IMG/VR virus record: IMGVR_UViG_3300042301_005010
Location: 1-64,000 of that record
Strand: one strand, 5' to 3'
Origin: a virus
Length of the DNA stretch: 64,000 bases
The translations under genes and the position numbers were made by a program. The first letter of the stretch is position 1; each line of letters starts with the position of its first letter. Below the pieces are notes generated by a model, which did no database searches, was not told the DNA's origin, and worked only from the letters and a program-made list of their open reading frames with translations. Positions 40,454-47,696 of this stretch are shown one piece after another.

Positions 40454-41005
40454 ATGACGACGACCCATCCCCCCAAGCCCGCCACCAAGACCGAGACCGA
40501 AGCCGCACCCACCAAACCCGCACCCCAGGAGGCCATCAGCGACTCCTTGGCAGTGCCCGAGACCGAATGCGCACCCCAGGAAGCCATAACCGGGTCCTTG
40601 GCGGTGGTCTTCACCCCCGAGCTGAATGAGGCCTGCCTGCAGTCCTGCCGTGGTGGGTCACTGTCCTGGGCGTTCGGCCCGCTGAGCAATCCCACCACGC
40701 TGCGCATCAACCCGGGCCTCAATGGCCCGATCGATCGCAGCCTGTGGGAGAAAGCCAAGGAACGGCCCGACACCCAGGTGCTGATGGGGCGCGGCCTGCT
40801 TCAGGAGATCGAGCTCACCGATGGCGCCACCAACGCCGACGGTGAGCTGACCCTTGGCGCCGTTCCGGTGCCGGTGGCAATCCGCCTGGTTTACAAGTGC
40901 CGGAACACCGAGCAGCTGGAGCAGTGGCTGCGCAAGGAGGACCGCCAGCAGCTGCGCCAGCGGCTGGCGGAGCGGATCAAAGAGATCAACGACGGCAAGC
41001 CCTGA
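40454..41005 (+). CDS. Hypothetical structural-locus protein, 183 aa
   Basis: The Pro/Thr-rich N-terminus contains an internal duplication (APQEAISDSLAV and APQEAITGSLAV). The rest is strand-rich (VPVPVAIRLVYKCRN) with a helical basic end. Lies between capsid and connector genes, probable head-associated protein. Confidence 0.6.
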   Translation: MTTTHPPKPATKTETEAAPTKPAPQEAISDSLAVPETECAPQEAITGSLAVVFTPELNEACLQSCRGGSLSWAFGPLSNPTTLRINPGLNGPIDRSLWEKAKERPDTQVLMGRGLLQEIELTDGATNADGELTLGAVPVPVAIRLVYKCRNTEQLEQWLRKEDRQQLRQRLAERIKEINDGKP

Positions 41006-41010
41006 GCACG

Positions 41011-41319
41011 ATGGCAGTCCCCACCCTGGCTGAGTTCCTCGATCGGTTCCCCGAACTGGCTGTGCACACCCATGCCCAGCTGGAGCAGGCGCTGGCCACC
41101 GCCGGCCGCCGCTGCGACGAAACCGTGTGGGACACCCTTCACAGCGATGGTGTTGGCCTGTTCGCTGCCCACCTCATCGCCTGCCGGGTGCGTGAAGTGG
41201 GGGCCCAGGTGGGCCAGGCCGCTCCCTCCGCCGGCAGTGGCCTCGAGGCCACCTTCTATGGGCAGCAGTTCCTGGAGCTGCAGTCCTGCCTACCGCTCAC
41301 TTGTGGCTTTGCCATCTGA
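41011..41319 (+). CDS. DUF4054-type head-tail connector protein
   Basis: 102 residues. LAEFLDRFPELAVHTHAQLE, then a helix with DGVGLFAAHLIACRVREVG and YGQQFLELQ match small DUF4054/gp6-like adaptors that join portal and tail. Stop overlaps the next ATG (TGATG). Confidence 0.75.
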   Translation: MAVPTLAEFLDRFPELAVHTHAQLEQALATAGRRCDETVWDTLHSDGVGLFAAHLIACRVREVGAQVGQAAPSAGSGLEATFYGQQFLELQSCLPLTCGFAI

Positions 41320-41540
41320 TGAACACAATCGCCCCCATCTCTGCAGATCCCTGGGCCAACCGCTTCGAGGGAATGCGCTGCAAGACCTGCATGTGGTTCG
41401 CCCCGAAACGAACAGCTGAGCCCGGAGTGGCAATCGACATCGGCCGCTGCCGGCGTCACGCCCCCACCATGACCGGCTACCCGGTGGTGTTCGTGAACGA
41501 CTGGTGCGGCGACCACAAGCTCAACGAGAACGCCCTCTGA
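41319..41540 (+). CDS. Small Cys/His metal-binding protein, 73 aa
   Basis: MRCKTCMWFAP, GRCRRHAPT and DWCGDHK provide a C-x2-C...C-x2-H...C-x2-H set for zinc. Small proteins of this pattern recur in phage connector operons. Function unknown. Coupled on both sides by TGATG. Confidence 0.7.
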   Translation: MNTIAPISADPWANRFEGMRCKTCMWFAPKRTAEPGVAIDIGRCRRHAPTMTGYPVVFVNDWCGDHKLNENAL

Positions 41541-41944
41541 TGACCACCACCCCCCAGCCAGCCTCTGCCTACGGCAACCTCGCCAACGCCACCCTGGCGT
41601 TTGAGGTGGCTGGGGCTGCACTGACGGTGGATGCCGACACCGGCAACCAGGTGGCGGCCACGGAGGTGATTACCTACTTGGCGACCCTGCGGCTCAACCG
41701 CTCCCGCTGGGAGAAGCAGGTGGGTGTGGACGAATCCACCTTCCCCTGCACCGGCCGGCTGCTCTCCCCCGCCACCCTCGATCCCCGCATCGTGAGCGGC
41801 AGCAAGGCGGTGGCGGTGATCAACGGCCGCCGGGGCCGCTTCGAGCTGCAAGAAGACCTGGGGGCTCCCGTGGGTGCCATGCCGCTGCTGCGCCAGCAGA
41901 TCAACGGCACATTCAGGGTCACCGGAGGCCGCGGCGATGAATGA
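41540..41944 (+). CDS. Head-tail connector/neck protein, 134 aa
   Basis: Beta-rich (LANATLAFEVAGAALTVDAD, EVITYLATLRLNRSRWEKQV, ELQEDLGAPV). Position between DUF4054 and gp10-like genes suggests a neck or head-completion protein. Family not identified. Confidence 0.6.
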   Translation: MTTTPQPASAYGNLANATLAFEVAGAALTVDADTGNQVAATEVITYLATLRLNRSRWEKQVGVDESTFPCTGRLLSPATLDPRIVSGSKAVAVINGRRGRFELQEDLGAPVGAMPLLRQQINGTFRVTGGRGDE

Positions 41945-42392
41945 GCAGCTGCTGCGCGAGGTGGTGAGCGAGGCCTGGGGGCGCTTCAGCGCCCACGTGG
42001 ACTCCGAGCTGACCCGGCACATCACTGAACCGAAGTGGAACTGGCCACGTGGGGAAAGCCCCCGGGACATCGTCGACACCGGCGACCTGCGGGCTTCGCA
42101 AACGATGACGATCGATCCCCGCCCTGGCGTGATGGTCACCAAGTACCGCTGGTCGGCTCCCTATGCCCCGGCGGTGCATGACGGTGCGGTGTTCAAGGCC
42201 ACCGATGCTGAGGGCAACCCCAAGACCATGACGGCCCGGCCCTGGACCCGTGAGGTGATCAAGGACCGGGTCAAGTTGCAGCGGGTCTTCAAGTTGCACT
42301 TCACCCTGTCGGCCAAACGGCGGGGCCTCGGCGGCAACAGCGGCGGCGGGGCCCCGGCCCCGGCCATGCCGCCGGCAGGAGGTGCATCGTGA
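41937..42392 (+). CDS. HK97-gp10-like neck protein
   Basis: 151 residues. N-terminal helix (LLREVVSEAWGRFSAHVDSE), then DTGDLRASQTMTIDPRPGVM and YRWSAPYAPAVHDG, TARPWTREVIKD: the order seen in HK97 gp10-type neck proteins. The Gly/Pro tail is disordered. Overlaps both neighbours by a few bases. Confidence 0.7.
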   Translation: MNEQLLREVVSEAWGRFSAHVDSELTRHITEPKWNWPRGESPRDIVDTGDLRASQTMTIDPRPGVMVTKYRWSAPYAPAVHDGAVFKATDAEGNPKTMTARPWTREVIKDRVKLQRVFKLHFTLSAKRRGLGGNSGGGAPAPAMPPAGGAS

Positions 42393-42826
42393 CCCAGACA
42401 CGTTGCCAGGTGGAGCTGGGCGCCACCGTCCGCCAGGTGGCCGACAACCTGCGCGCCATGTTCGGCCCGCTTCTTGGCCTCTACAAGCGACCCGAAGGCC
42501 CACCGATTCAGGCCTTCTGGACGGTGGGTAAAGGCCAGGTGCGGCCTAGCTACACGGCCACAGGCATCGAGGCGGTGCTCACCAACGCCCCGGAGCGCGA
42601 GCTCCTCGGCCGCCCCACCCCGGTGCTGGCAACCATGCGGACCTGGACCCTCACCTTCACCCAGTTCGACAGCAACAGCGACCTGGAAGCTGTGCGGCTG
42701 CTGGCGTTTCGCGCCTGGCCGACGGCCCAGCAACGTCATCAGCCCCAGACTGATGACACCTACGAGCGGCTCATCATCGAGCTGCCCGATCCGGTCCTGA
42801 TCGCCTCGCTGGCCGCTTCCGGTTGA
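42389..42826 (+). CDS. Putative tail terminator/completion protein
   Basis: 145 residues, directly before the major tail protein. A mixed alpha/beta protein (RQVADNLRAMFGPLLGLY, TWTLTFTQFDSNSDLEAVRL, YERLIIELPDPVLIA). Position and size fit tail-terminator proteins. The domain itself is not recognised. Confidence 0.6.
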   Translation: MTQTRCQVELGATVRQVADNLRAMFGPLLGLYKRPEGPPIQAFWTVGKGQVRPSYTATGIEAVLTNAPERELLGRPTPVLATMRTWTLTFTQFDSNSDLEAVRLLAFRAWPTAQQRHQPQTDDTYERLIIELPDPVLIASLAASG

Positions 42827-42883
42827 TCCAGCAGCCGCCTCTGTTCATCCCCTCCTGACCCCCGACATTCCAAGGACATCGAC

Positions 42884-43894
42884 ATGGCTGATTTCGCGAT
42901 TGGGCAAGGTTTTGTAAAGGCACATCGCAGCATCATGCTGATGACGCCGCTTAAGGCCCCCTGCCGGTACTTCCCCACCCGGGATAGCTCCGGCTTCGTC
43001 ACCCGCCCCACCCACGACCCTGGCGACTGGGCGCGGGAGATGCAGACCGTGAAGCAGGTCAGCTTCTCGATCGACAACAACGATCGGGAGTTCAGGCTGA
43101 TCGGCGACGACGGTTGGAGCGACAGCGTGACGACCGGCTCCAAGGTCAGCGCCAGCTTCGACACGTTCTTCTCGAAGAGCATCGTGCAGGCGGCCACCGG
43201 CGTTTGCCCAGAGTTCCGCGGGGACTATGCCGAGGAGTTCGCCATCGTCGAAAAGTCTCGCTACGACACCGACTACGAAGTTTTTGTTGAGCTGTTCAAG
43301 GAGCTGGGCCGTGCAAACAACACCAGTGGCAACTTCATCTACGACTACGCCGGGTTCAACGCCTGCTTGCGCGGCTACAAGGAAACGACAGCGGCGGAAG
43401 ACCTGATCAACGTGACGTTCAACGGCATGAGCCGCGGCCGGGCCATCTTCGGGCGCTTTGATGCCGGCGCGGCACCTCTGACCACTGGTGCCGTCCAATC
43501 GGTGATCCTCGCCACGGCCCCCACCTCCGGCACCCGTCGGTATGCGGTGGTGCCCGTGGACAACGGCCAGGCGATCGTGGTCAGCGCGAACCAGACCGTC
43601 ACCTACACCTCCGACGGCACGGTTGCCCTCACCCAGCTGGCCCTCGGTGCTGCCGATGGCTCCGGCTTCCGCCTCGAGCTGGCCTCCAGTGGCGTCCGCG
43701 TCCCGGCGGTGGTCACCCTGGCCGCCAACGTGGTCACGATCAACCCGGTGGCCGACCTGGCCGCGGCGACCATTTACCGGCTGGTGGTGCGCGATGGGGC
43801 GATCACCCAGGCAGTCGACGCCAACCTGGTGGCCAGCGCCACCGGCATCCGCCGGCCGCTGGCGGGCTTCTCCACCACCTTCCGCACCGCCTGA
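42884..43894 (+). CDS. Major tail (tube) protein with C-terminal Ig-like domain
   Basis: 336 residues. The first ~215 form a tube-protein-like domain (KQVSFSIDNNDREFRLIGDD, SKVSASFDTFFSKS, YEVFVELFKELG, VTFNGMSRGRAIFGRF). Residues ~220-336 look like a bacterial Ig-like decoration (VQSVILATAPTSG, LELASSGVRVPAVVTLAANV, YRLVVRDGAI). Followed by a hairpin terminator, as expected for a highly expressed late gene. Confidence 0.8.
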   Translation: MADFAIGQGFVKAHRSIMLMTPLKAPCRYFPTRDSSGFVTRPTHDPGDWAREMQTVKQVSFSIDNNDREFRLIGDDGWSDSVTTGSKVSASFDTFFSKSIVQAATGVCPEFRGDYAEEFAIVEKSRYDTDYEVFVELFKELGRANNTSGNFIYDYAGFNACLRGYKETTAAEDLINVTFNGMSRGRAIFGRFDAGAAPLTTGAVQSVILATAPTSGTRRYAVVPVDNGQAIVVSANQTVTYTSDGTVALTQLALGAADGSGFRLELASSGVRVPAVVTLAANVVTINPVADLAAATIYRLVVRDGAITQAVDANLVASATGIRRPLAGFSTTFRTA

Positions 43895-43920
43895 TCCTGA
43901 TCAGGGCAGAAAGAGCACCG

Positions 43921-43941
43921 GGGGCCTGCGGGCCCCTTTTT
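43921..43941 (+). terminator. Rho-independent terminator
   Basis: GGGGCC, TGCG loop, GGCCCC, then five T. It lies 27 bp after the major tail protein stop. Confidence 0.85.
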
Positions 43942-43967
43942 CGTGGCGTCACGAAAATGATCTGACT

Positions 43968-44420
43968 TCATGCACCGCCACAGCCGTTCCGGCCGAGCTG
44001 GCCAAAGGCGGTCGCGCTGTTTCTATAGTTAGAAAGAAAGTAGATTTCCCCTCTACGGTCACCAAGTCGCTTGCGGGCTTCGCAGTTTTCAGGGATGTAT
44101 TCCATACAGACCTTCACCTTGTCATTTGCTCGATACAGGCCTTCCGCTTCGGATCGTGAGATGGGGCTGCTCTCCGGTGAAAGCCCCCACCCTGGAGTGT
44201 TTGACATTTGCAGCTTGCGATAAAGATAGACCCCTAGCCCGTTTGTGAACTCAACAGTTGATTCATCTGCTCCGAACTCTCCATCTCTGGCTCCGAATCT
44301 AGAACTCACCTCCTTAACAAACGTGTTAGAGCACTGGCCGACCCTGATGGGCGGTGGAGCGGCGAAGGCGGCTTGAGTGAAAATGCAGACTGCGCCGAGC
44401 AGAAGATGCGATGGCTTCAT
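43968..44420 (-). CDS. Secreted protein, candidate lysogenic-conversion gene (moron)
   Basis: 150 residues with a signal peptide (MKPSHLLLGAVCIFTQAAFA, cleavage before APPP). The mature part (VGQCSNTFVKEVSSRFGARD, STVEFTNGLGVYLYRK, KVCMEYIPENC, GRNGCGG) resembles widespread small periplasmic proteins of Gram-negative bacteria with four cysteines. Lower GC and the orientation against the late operon mark it as an added cargo gene. Function unknown. Confidence 0.7.
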   Translation of the reverse strand: MKPSHLLLGAVCIFTQAAFAAPPPIRVGQCSNTFVKEVSSRFGARDGEFGADESTVEFTNGLGVYLYRKLQMSNTPGWGLSPESSPISRSEAEGLYRANDKVKVCMEYIPENCEARKRLGDRRGEIYFLSNYRNSATAFGQLGRNGCGGA

Positions 44421-44453
44421 CGGAAACTGGGCAAAAGGTGTCTGGTTTGGAGA

Positions 44454-44750
44454 TCAGTAGAGGCATTTGGTCGGCACCCTGTCCCACCCTGAGCGATCTC
44501 CCCTCGCGGCGGCTTTGCGGGCCATGTCAATCCATGCAATACATATATCACGGTTTATGTTTATATATAGCTGGTTGGACTCTGCAGCTATCCCGTTGGA
44601 CTCCATGCAACTTCCAAACGCTTCCATGCTTACTCTATAAATCGAGCAATCTTGAATGCTCATTTGCGATTGAGCACTGAGCGGGAACCCGCTTTGGGCC
44701 AGTAGCAAGGTGGCGGTGAAGAGAGTTGGCAGGCAGCAGGGACGTTGCAT
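44454..44750 (-). CDS. Second small secreted protein
   Basis: 98 residues with an N-terminal signal (LPTLFTATLLLAQSGFPLSA, then QSQ). The mature part has four cysteines (IQDCSIY, GSCMES, RDICIAW, PTKCLY). Low GC compared with tail genes. It forms a two-gene cargo unit with the preceding gene. Confidence 0.65.
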   Translation of the reverse strand: MQRPCCLPTLFTATLLLAQSGFPLSAQSQMSIQDCSIYRVSMEAFGSCMESNGIAAESNQLYININRDICIAWIDMARKAAARGDRSGWDRVPTKCLY

Positions 44751-44901
44751 TTGACTGGCTAAGGGGCTGGAGGGCAGGGTGTGGCCGGGATGCCCTGTGA
44801 CTCCCGTAACGTGCGTGTGGGGTCGGCCCTACCCGCAAGGCTGGGCGCCGAGGGTGGTGCCGTAGGTCGCCACCTGGGCTCGGTATCGGAGGCCCCACCC
44901 A

Positions 44902-44931
44902 TTGACAATGCCGAACAGGTGTACCCTATCA
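44902..44931 (+). promoter_or_regulatory. Candidate sigma-70 promoter for the KilA-N gene
   Basis: TTGACA at 44902-44907 and CTATCA at 44926-44931 with an 18-bp spacer, 55 bp before the ATG. The -10 match is moderate. The rest of 44751-44986 shows no convincing gene. Confidence 0.4.
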
Positions 44932-44986
44932 AGGCCTGGCGGCGACGTTGGGTCACCTACATGCCCGCTTCGAGCGGGAGTCTCTG

Positions 44987-45976
44987 ATGGATAGCAGCCT
45001 CACCCCCAAGGGGATGGAGTCCCGCACCTGGAATGGTGTGCAGATTCAGCGTCGGCCCTCCGACGGCTATGTGAACGCTACGGCCATGTGCAAGGCCTAC
45101 GGCAAACGCTGGGAGAACTACCACCGCAACGAGCGCACCCAGCACTACATCGCCGCACTGGATCGATCCATGGCTGAGACCGGCTGCGATGCAGCCGTTA
45201 CGCGAAATCGCGTAACGGGAAAACCGGATCTGATCCAGACCATTCAGGGCGGCCTCCCTCACCTTCAAGGCACCTGGGTCCACCCCCGCATCGCGGTGGA
45301 CCTGGCCCGCTGGCTCCACCCTGAGTTCGCCGTGATGATGGACGGCTGGTTTCTGGAGAGCTTTACCCCCAAGCTCGCCGCCGATCCCAACCCGGCCACG
45401 GCGGCCCTGCCACCGCAGCAGCGAAAGCTGCTGGAGTACCAGGTCGGCGGCCCTGGCATCAACGTCCTCGGCGCCACCGCCTTCTCTGAGCCGCTGACCC
45501 AGATCCTCGACGCCTACACCACCCAGACAGAAGCCGAGCAGGAGGCACTGCCCCAACCTGAGCGCTGCCGTTCCCTGCGCTTCCCCCGCTTTGCCGCCAA
45601 GCACTTCCTTGAATGGTTCGTCGCTCAGCACGGCCAGCTGGTGATCTCCCCCGCCCCTATCGGCATCCCCGTTGGTGCGGTGGCCTGCCCTCCCCGGCCA
45701 CCGGCCCCGCCGGCACCCGCGCCGCAGCCCCCACGCAACGATCAGGCCTGGGCCATACCCCATCAGCGCTTCAATCCCGGCGACCTGATCACCGGCCCTG
45801 AGCTGGCCCACCTGCTGGGCATTGATTCGCACTCCCTCAACAAGTGGGCTGGTGCCAAGCCGATCGGAGCAGAACGCGACGGCTGGCGCCTCATCGGCCG
45901 CGGCAAGCTCTCCGCCGGAAAGCTGTGCAGCACCTATCCCCCGGGCTGTGCCAGCTGGCTGTTCATGAAGCTCTGA
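44987..45976 (+). CDS. KilA-N domain DNA-binding protein
   Basis: 329 residues from the ATG at 44987 (upstream frame to 44948 is weak). WNGVQIQRRPSDGYVNATAM, CKAYGKRWENYHRNERTQ, TWVHPRIAVDLARWLHPEFA match the KilA-N/APSES-like domain of phage regulators. A Pro-rich linker and a C-terminal HTH-like helix pair (LAHLLGIDSHSLNKWAG) follow. Probably regulates late or anti-repressor functions. A perfect palindrome lies within the gene. Confidence 0.85.
   Translation: MDSSLTPKGMESRTWNGVQIQRRPSDGYVNATAMCKAYGKRWENYHRNERTQHYIAALDRSMAETGCDAAVTRNRVTGKPDLIQTIQGGLPHLQGTWVHPRIAVDLARWLHPEFAVMMDGWFLESFTPKLAADPNPATAALPPQQRKLLEYQVGGPGINVLGATAFSEPLTQILDAYTTQTEAEQEALPQPERCRSLRFPRFAAKHFLEWFVAQHGQLVISPAPIGIPVGAVACPPRPPAPPAPAPQPPRNDQAWAIPHQRFNPGDLITGPELAHLLGIDSHSLNKWAGAKPIGAERDGWRLIGRGKLSAGKLCSTYPPGCASWLFMKL
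45195..45218. promoter_or_regulatory. Perfect 24-bp inverted repeat within the KilA-N gene
   Basis: CCGTTACGCG, AAAT, CGCGTAACGG. Arms of 10 bp without mismatch inside the coding sequence (residues ~70-77, AVTRNRVTG). Possible operator or hairpin. Confidence 0.8.
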
Positions 45977-46039
45977 GCCGCACCCTCACCACGGCCCGGG
46001 CCCTGCGCCTGGGCCACCCCATCCCCTTGTACGCTCCCC

Positions 46040-46360
46040 ATGCCCGTTCTTCCCCTCTGGTCTTCCCCTCCCCCTGACAAGTGGGAGGCCACCATGCGCG
46101 CCGAGCTGAAGGTGCTCTGCTCCACCATCCTGCGGGTGGGCCTGCTGGCCTCCGGCATGGCCTGCTCCCCTGAAGAGCGGTTTCGGCTCCAGCTGCTGGC
46201 CCACCAGGATCCCCAGGGCATCACAACGGCCAACATGATGGAGCTCGACATCCAGCTGCTGCAGCTCACCCGAGACGTGGCTGTCTACGCCCAGGCGGCT
46301 GTGAGCAAGGCCGCGGCGGCTCCAGATGATCCACGCCGGCAGGAGGGAGCACAGACTTGA
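46040..46360 (+). CDS. Hypothetical protein, 106 aa
   Basis: ATG at 46040, with MRAELKVLCSTILRVGLLAS at an internal alternative start. Helical (ANMMELDIQLLQLTRDVAVY). It precedes the tail chaperone genes. Unknown, probably tail or regulatory. Confidence 0.6.
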   Translation: MPVLPLWSSPPPDKWEATMRAELKVLCSTILRVGLLASGMACSPEERFRLQLLAHQDPQGITTANMMELDIQLLQLTRDVAVYAQAAVSKAAAAPDDPRRQEGAQT

Positions 46361-46380
46361 GACACCACTGATCGCTAGCT

Positions 46381-46626
46381 GTGCATCACCGCCTGCTGCT
46401 TACCCCGATGCAAAACGTGGTGGCGATCGACTGCCGCGCCCCTGACGGCGGCGACGTGTCGGTGGGCATGCTGGTGATCGAAGCCGGCACCATTGATACA
46501 GAGGTACTGGTGACCCCACCAACAGGCGGTAGTGAGTTCTGGATGACCCTGCCTGAGGCTGTCCTGAATCAGGGCCAGCGCTACGTTGGGTTCAAGATCC
46601 GTGCAGCCCTTCGGCCTGTTTCATGA
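46381..46626 (+). CDS. Small beta-rich protein, 81 aa
   Basis: GTG at 46381 or ATG at 46408 (MQNVVAIDCRAPDGGDVSV). Strand-rich (VGMLVIEAGTIDTEVLVTPP). Overlaps the chaperone start by ATGA. Possibly a tail-associated domain, not identified. Confidence 0.55.
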   Translation: MHHRLLLTPMQNVVAIDCRAPDGGDVSVGMLVIEAGTIDTEVLVTPPTGGSEFWMTLPEAVLNQGQRYVGFKIRAALRPVS

Positions 46627-47240
46627 CCTTCAGCAGCCGCCTTTTGGCGTCGTTCCGCACCGGTCACAAAATCATCGGCGGCAAGTTCCGCCTCGCGGTC
46701 TACGGCAAGGTGCTCCAGGGGGAAGCGGAGCTCCTCGAGCAGCACGATCGGGAGCGCTGCGTCAGCGTTGGCGCCTTCTATCAGCTGGCCGATGGCATCG
46801 CCAAGGACACGGGGATGCCCCTGGAGGAGGTGGACAAGCTGATCCAGAACATGACCGCAGCGGTGGACCCAGGCAACCCTGATTCCGTCAAAGGCGCGCT
46901 GCAGTCGTTTGGGCTGCTCTCCAGCGATCAGAGGCGGCTTCACAACTTCCTCGCCAGCCAGACCCTGCTGGGTGATCAGAAGAAGGCCCAGGTCCATAGG
47001 GTGCTGGTCGGCCGCGGCGAGGGGATGGACCCCGAAAGCCTGGAGTGGGTGAAGCTGGGGCCAGATCTCTGGGGTGAAGAGGACACCGCTCAGCTGCCGA
47101 CCGATCTGATCAACGAGATCCAGCAGTTCCTCCTCGATGAGAAAGCGGCGATGCTGGCCGCGGGAAAGCCTCCGGCACCGGCGAAGACGCCCCGTCGAGC
47201 GCCGAAGAACTCACCCGCAGCGAGCACCGCGACCGAATAG
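46623..47240 (+). CDS. Tail assembly chaperone, gpG-like short form
   Basis: 205 residues, just before the tape measure. Helical (LQGEAELLEQHDRERCVSVG, LIQNMTAAVDPGNPDS, DLINEIQQFLLDEKAAMLA) with a Lys/Pro/Ala tail after the slip site. The short form ends at 47240. A -1 frameshift at 47162-47168 would give a 343-residue fusion with the downstream frame, as in lambda gpG/gpGT. These chaperones bind the tape measure during tail assembly. Confidence 0.75.
   Translation: MTFSSRLLASFRTGHKIIGGKFRLAVYGKVLQGEAELLEQHDRERCVSVGAFYQLADGIAKDTGMPLEEVDKLIQNMTAAVDPGNPDSVKGALQSFGLLSSDQRRLHNFLASQTLLGDQKKAQVHRVLVGRGEGMDPESLEWVKLGPDLWGEEDTAQLPTDLINEIQQFLLDEKAAMLAAGKPPAPAKTPRRAPKNSPAASTATE
47162..47168 (+). promoter_or_regulatory. 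Programmed -1 frameshift site GGGAAAG
   Basis: The heptamer G GGA AAG is in exact X XXY YYZ phase with the gpG-like frame. It is the same heptamer used in lambda G-T. It lies within the region where the downstream frame is open (from 47141), and that frame has no ATG, GTG or TTG before 47288. Confidence 0.85.
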
Positions 47241-47653
47241 AGGCCTACCTCAAGACACCACCAACCGACTGGGATGAGATCCAGCTGGTGCTCACCAGCG
47301 GCCTGACACTGGATCCCCGCTGGCATGCCGAGCGGCTGCCGTTTCAACCGGTGGATGCCGTGCTGAAGGCCTACCACTGGGCCCTGAAGGAGAAGGCAAA
47401 GCGCACCAACGAGATGAGCACCACCATGGCCCGGCTGGCGGAGATGGTGGAGATCGCAGCCTTCCCAGGGCTTGGAAACAAGGCCCGGGGCCAGGACGCC
47501 TTCCTGCCGTTCAAGATCATCGACGCCCCTGGCAAGAACGCCCGGATCACTGAGGAGACGGCCAAGGTGATCCGCTGGCTGATCAGCAACGGGCAGATGC
47601 CCCAGCGGGTGTTGGTGCTGGCCCTGGCGGAGCTGGATCGCAGCGGGTTCTGA
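47168..47653 (+). CDS. Tail assembly chaperone, gpT-like extension reached by frameshift
   Basis: The -1 frame is open from 47141 and protein-like from about 47200 (AEELTRSEHRDRIEAYLKTP, TDWDEIQLVLTSGLTLDPRW), well before the first possible start (GTG 47288). The rest is helical (LKAYHWALKEKAKRTNEMST, LVLALAELDRSGF). Expected to be made only as the C-terminal part of a 343-residue fusion after slippage at 47162-47168. It contacts the tape measure in the lambda model. Confidence 0.78.
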   Translation, partial: ASGTGEDAPSSAEELTRSEHRDRIEAYLKTPPTDWDEIQLVLTSGLTLDPRWHAERLPFQPVDAVLKAYHWALKEKAKRTNEMSTTMARLAEMVEIAAFPGLGNKARGQDAFLPFKIIDAPGKNARITEETAKVIRWLISNGQMPQRVLVLALAELDRSGF

Positions 47654-47696
47654 AGATCACGGGCCCAGACTGACCTCAAGCAGTAATGAACAGGGT

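Noticed and set aside
44781-44987. 68-codon plus-strand ORF upstream of the KilA-N gene
   Set aside because: Spans the candidate promoter, has no domain, and its composition is that of random GC-rich DNA.
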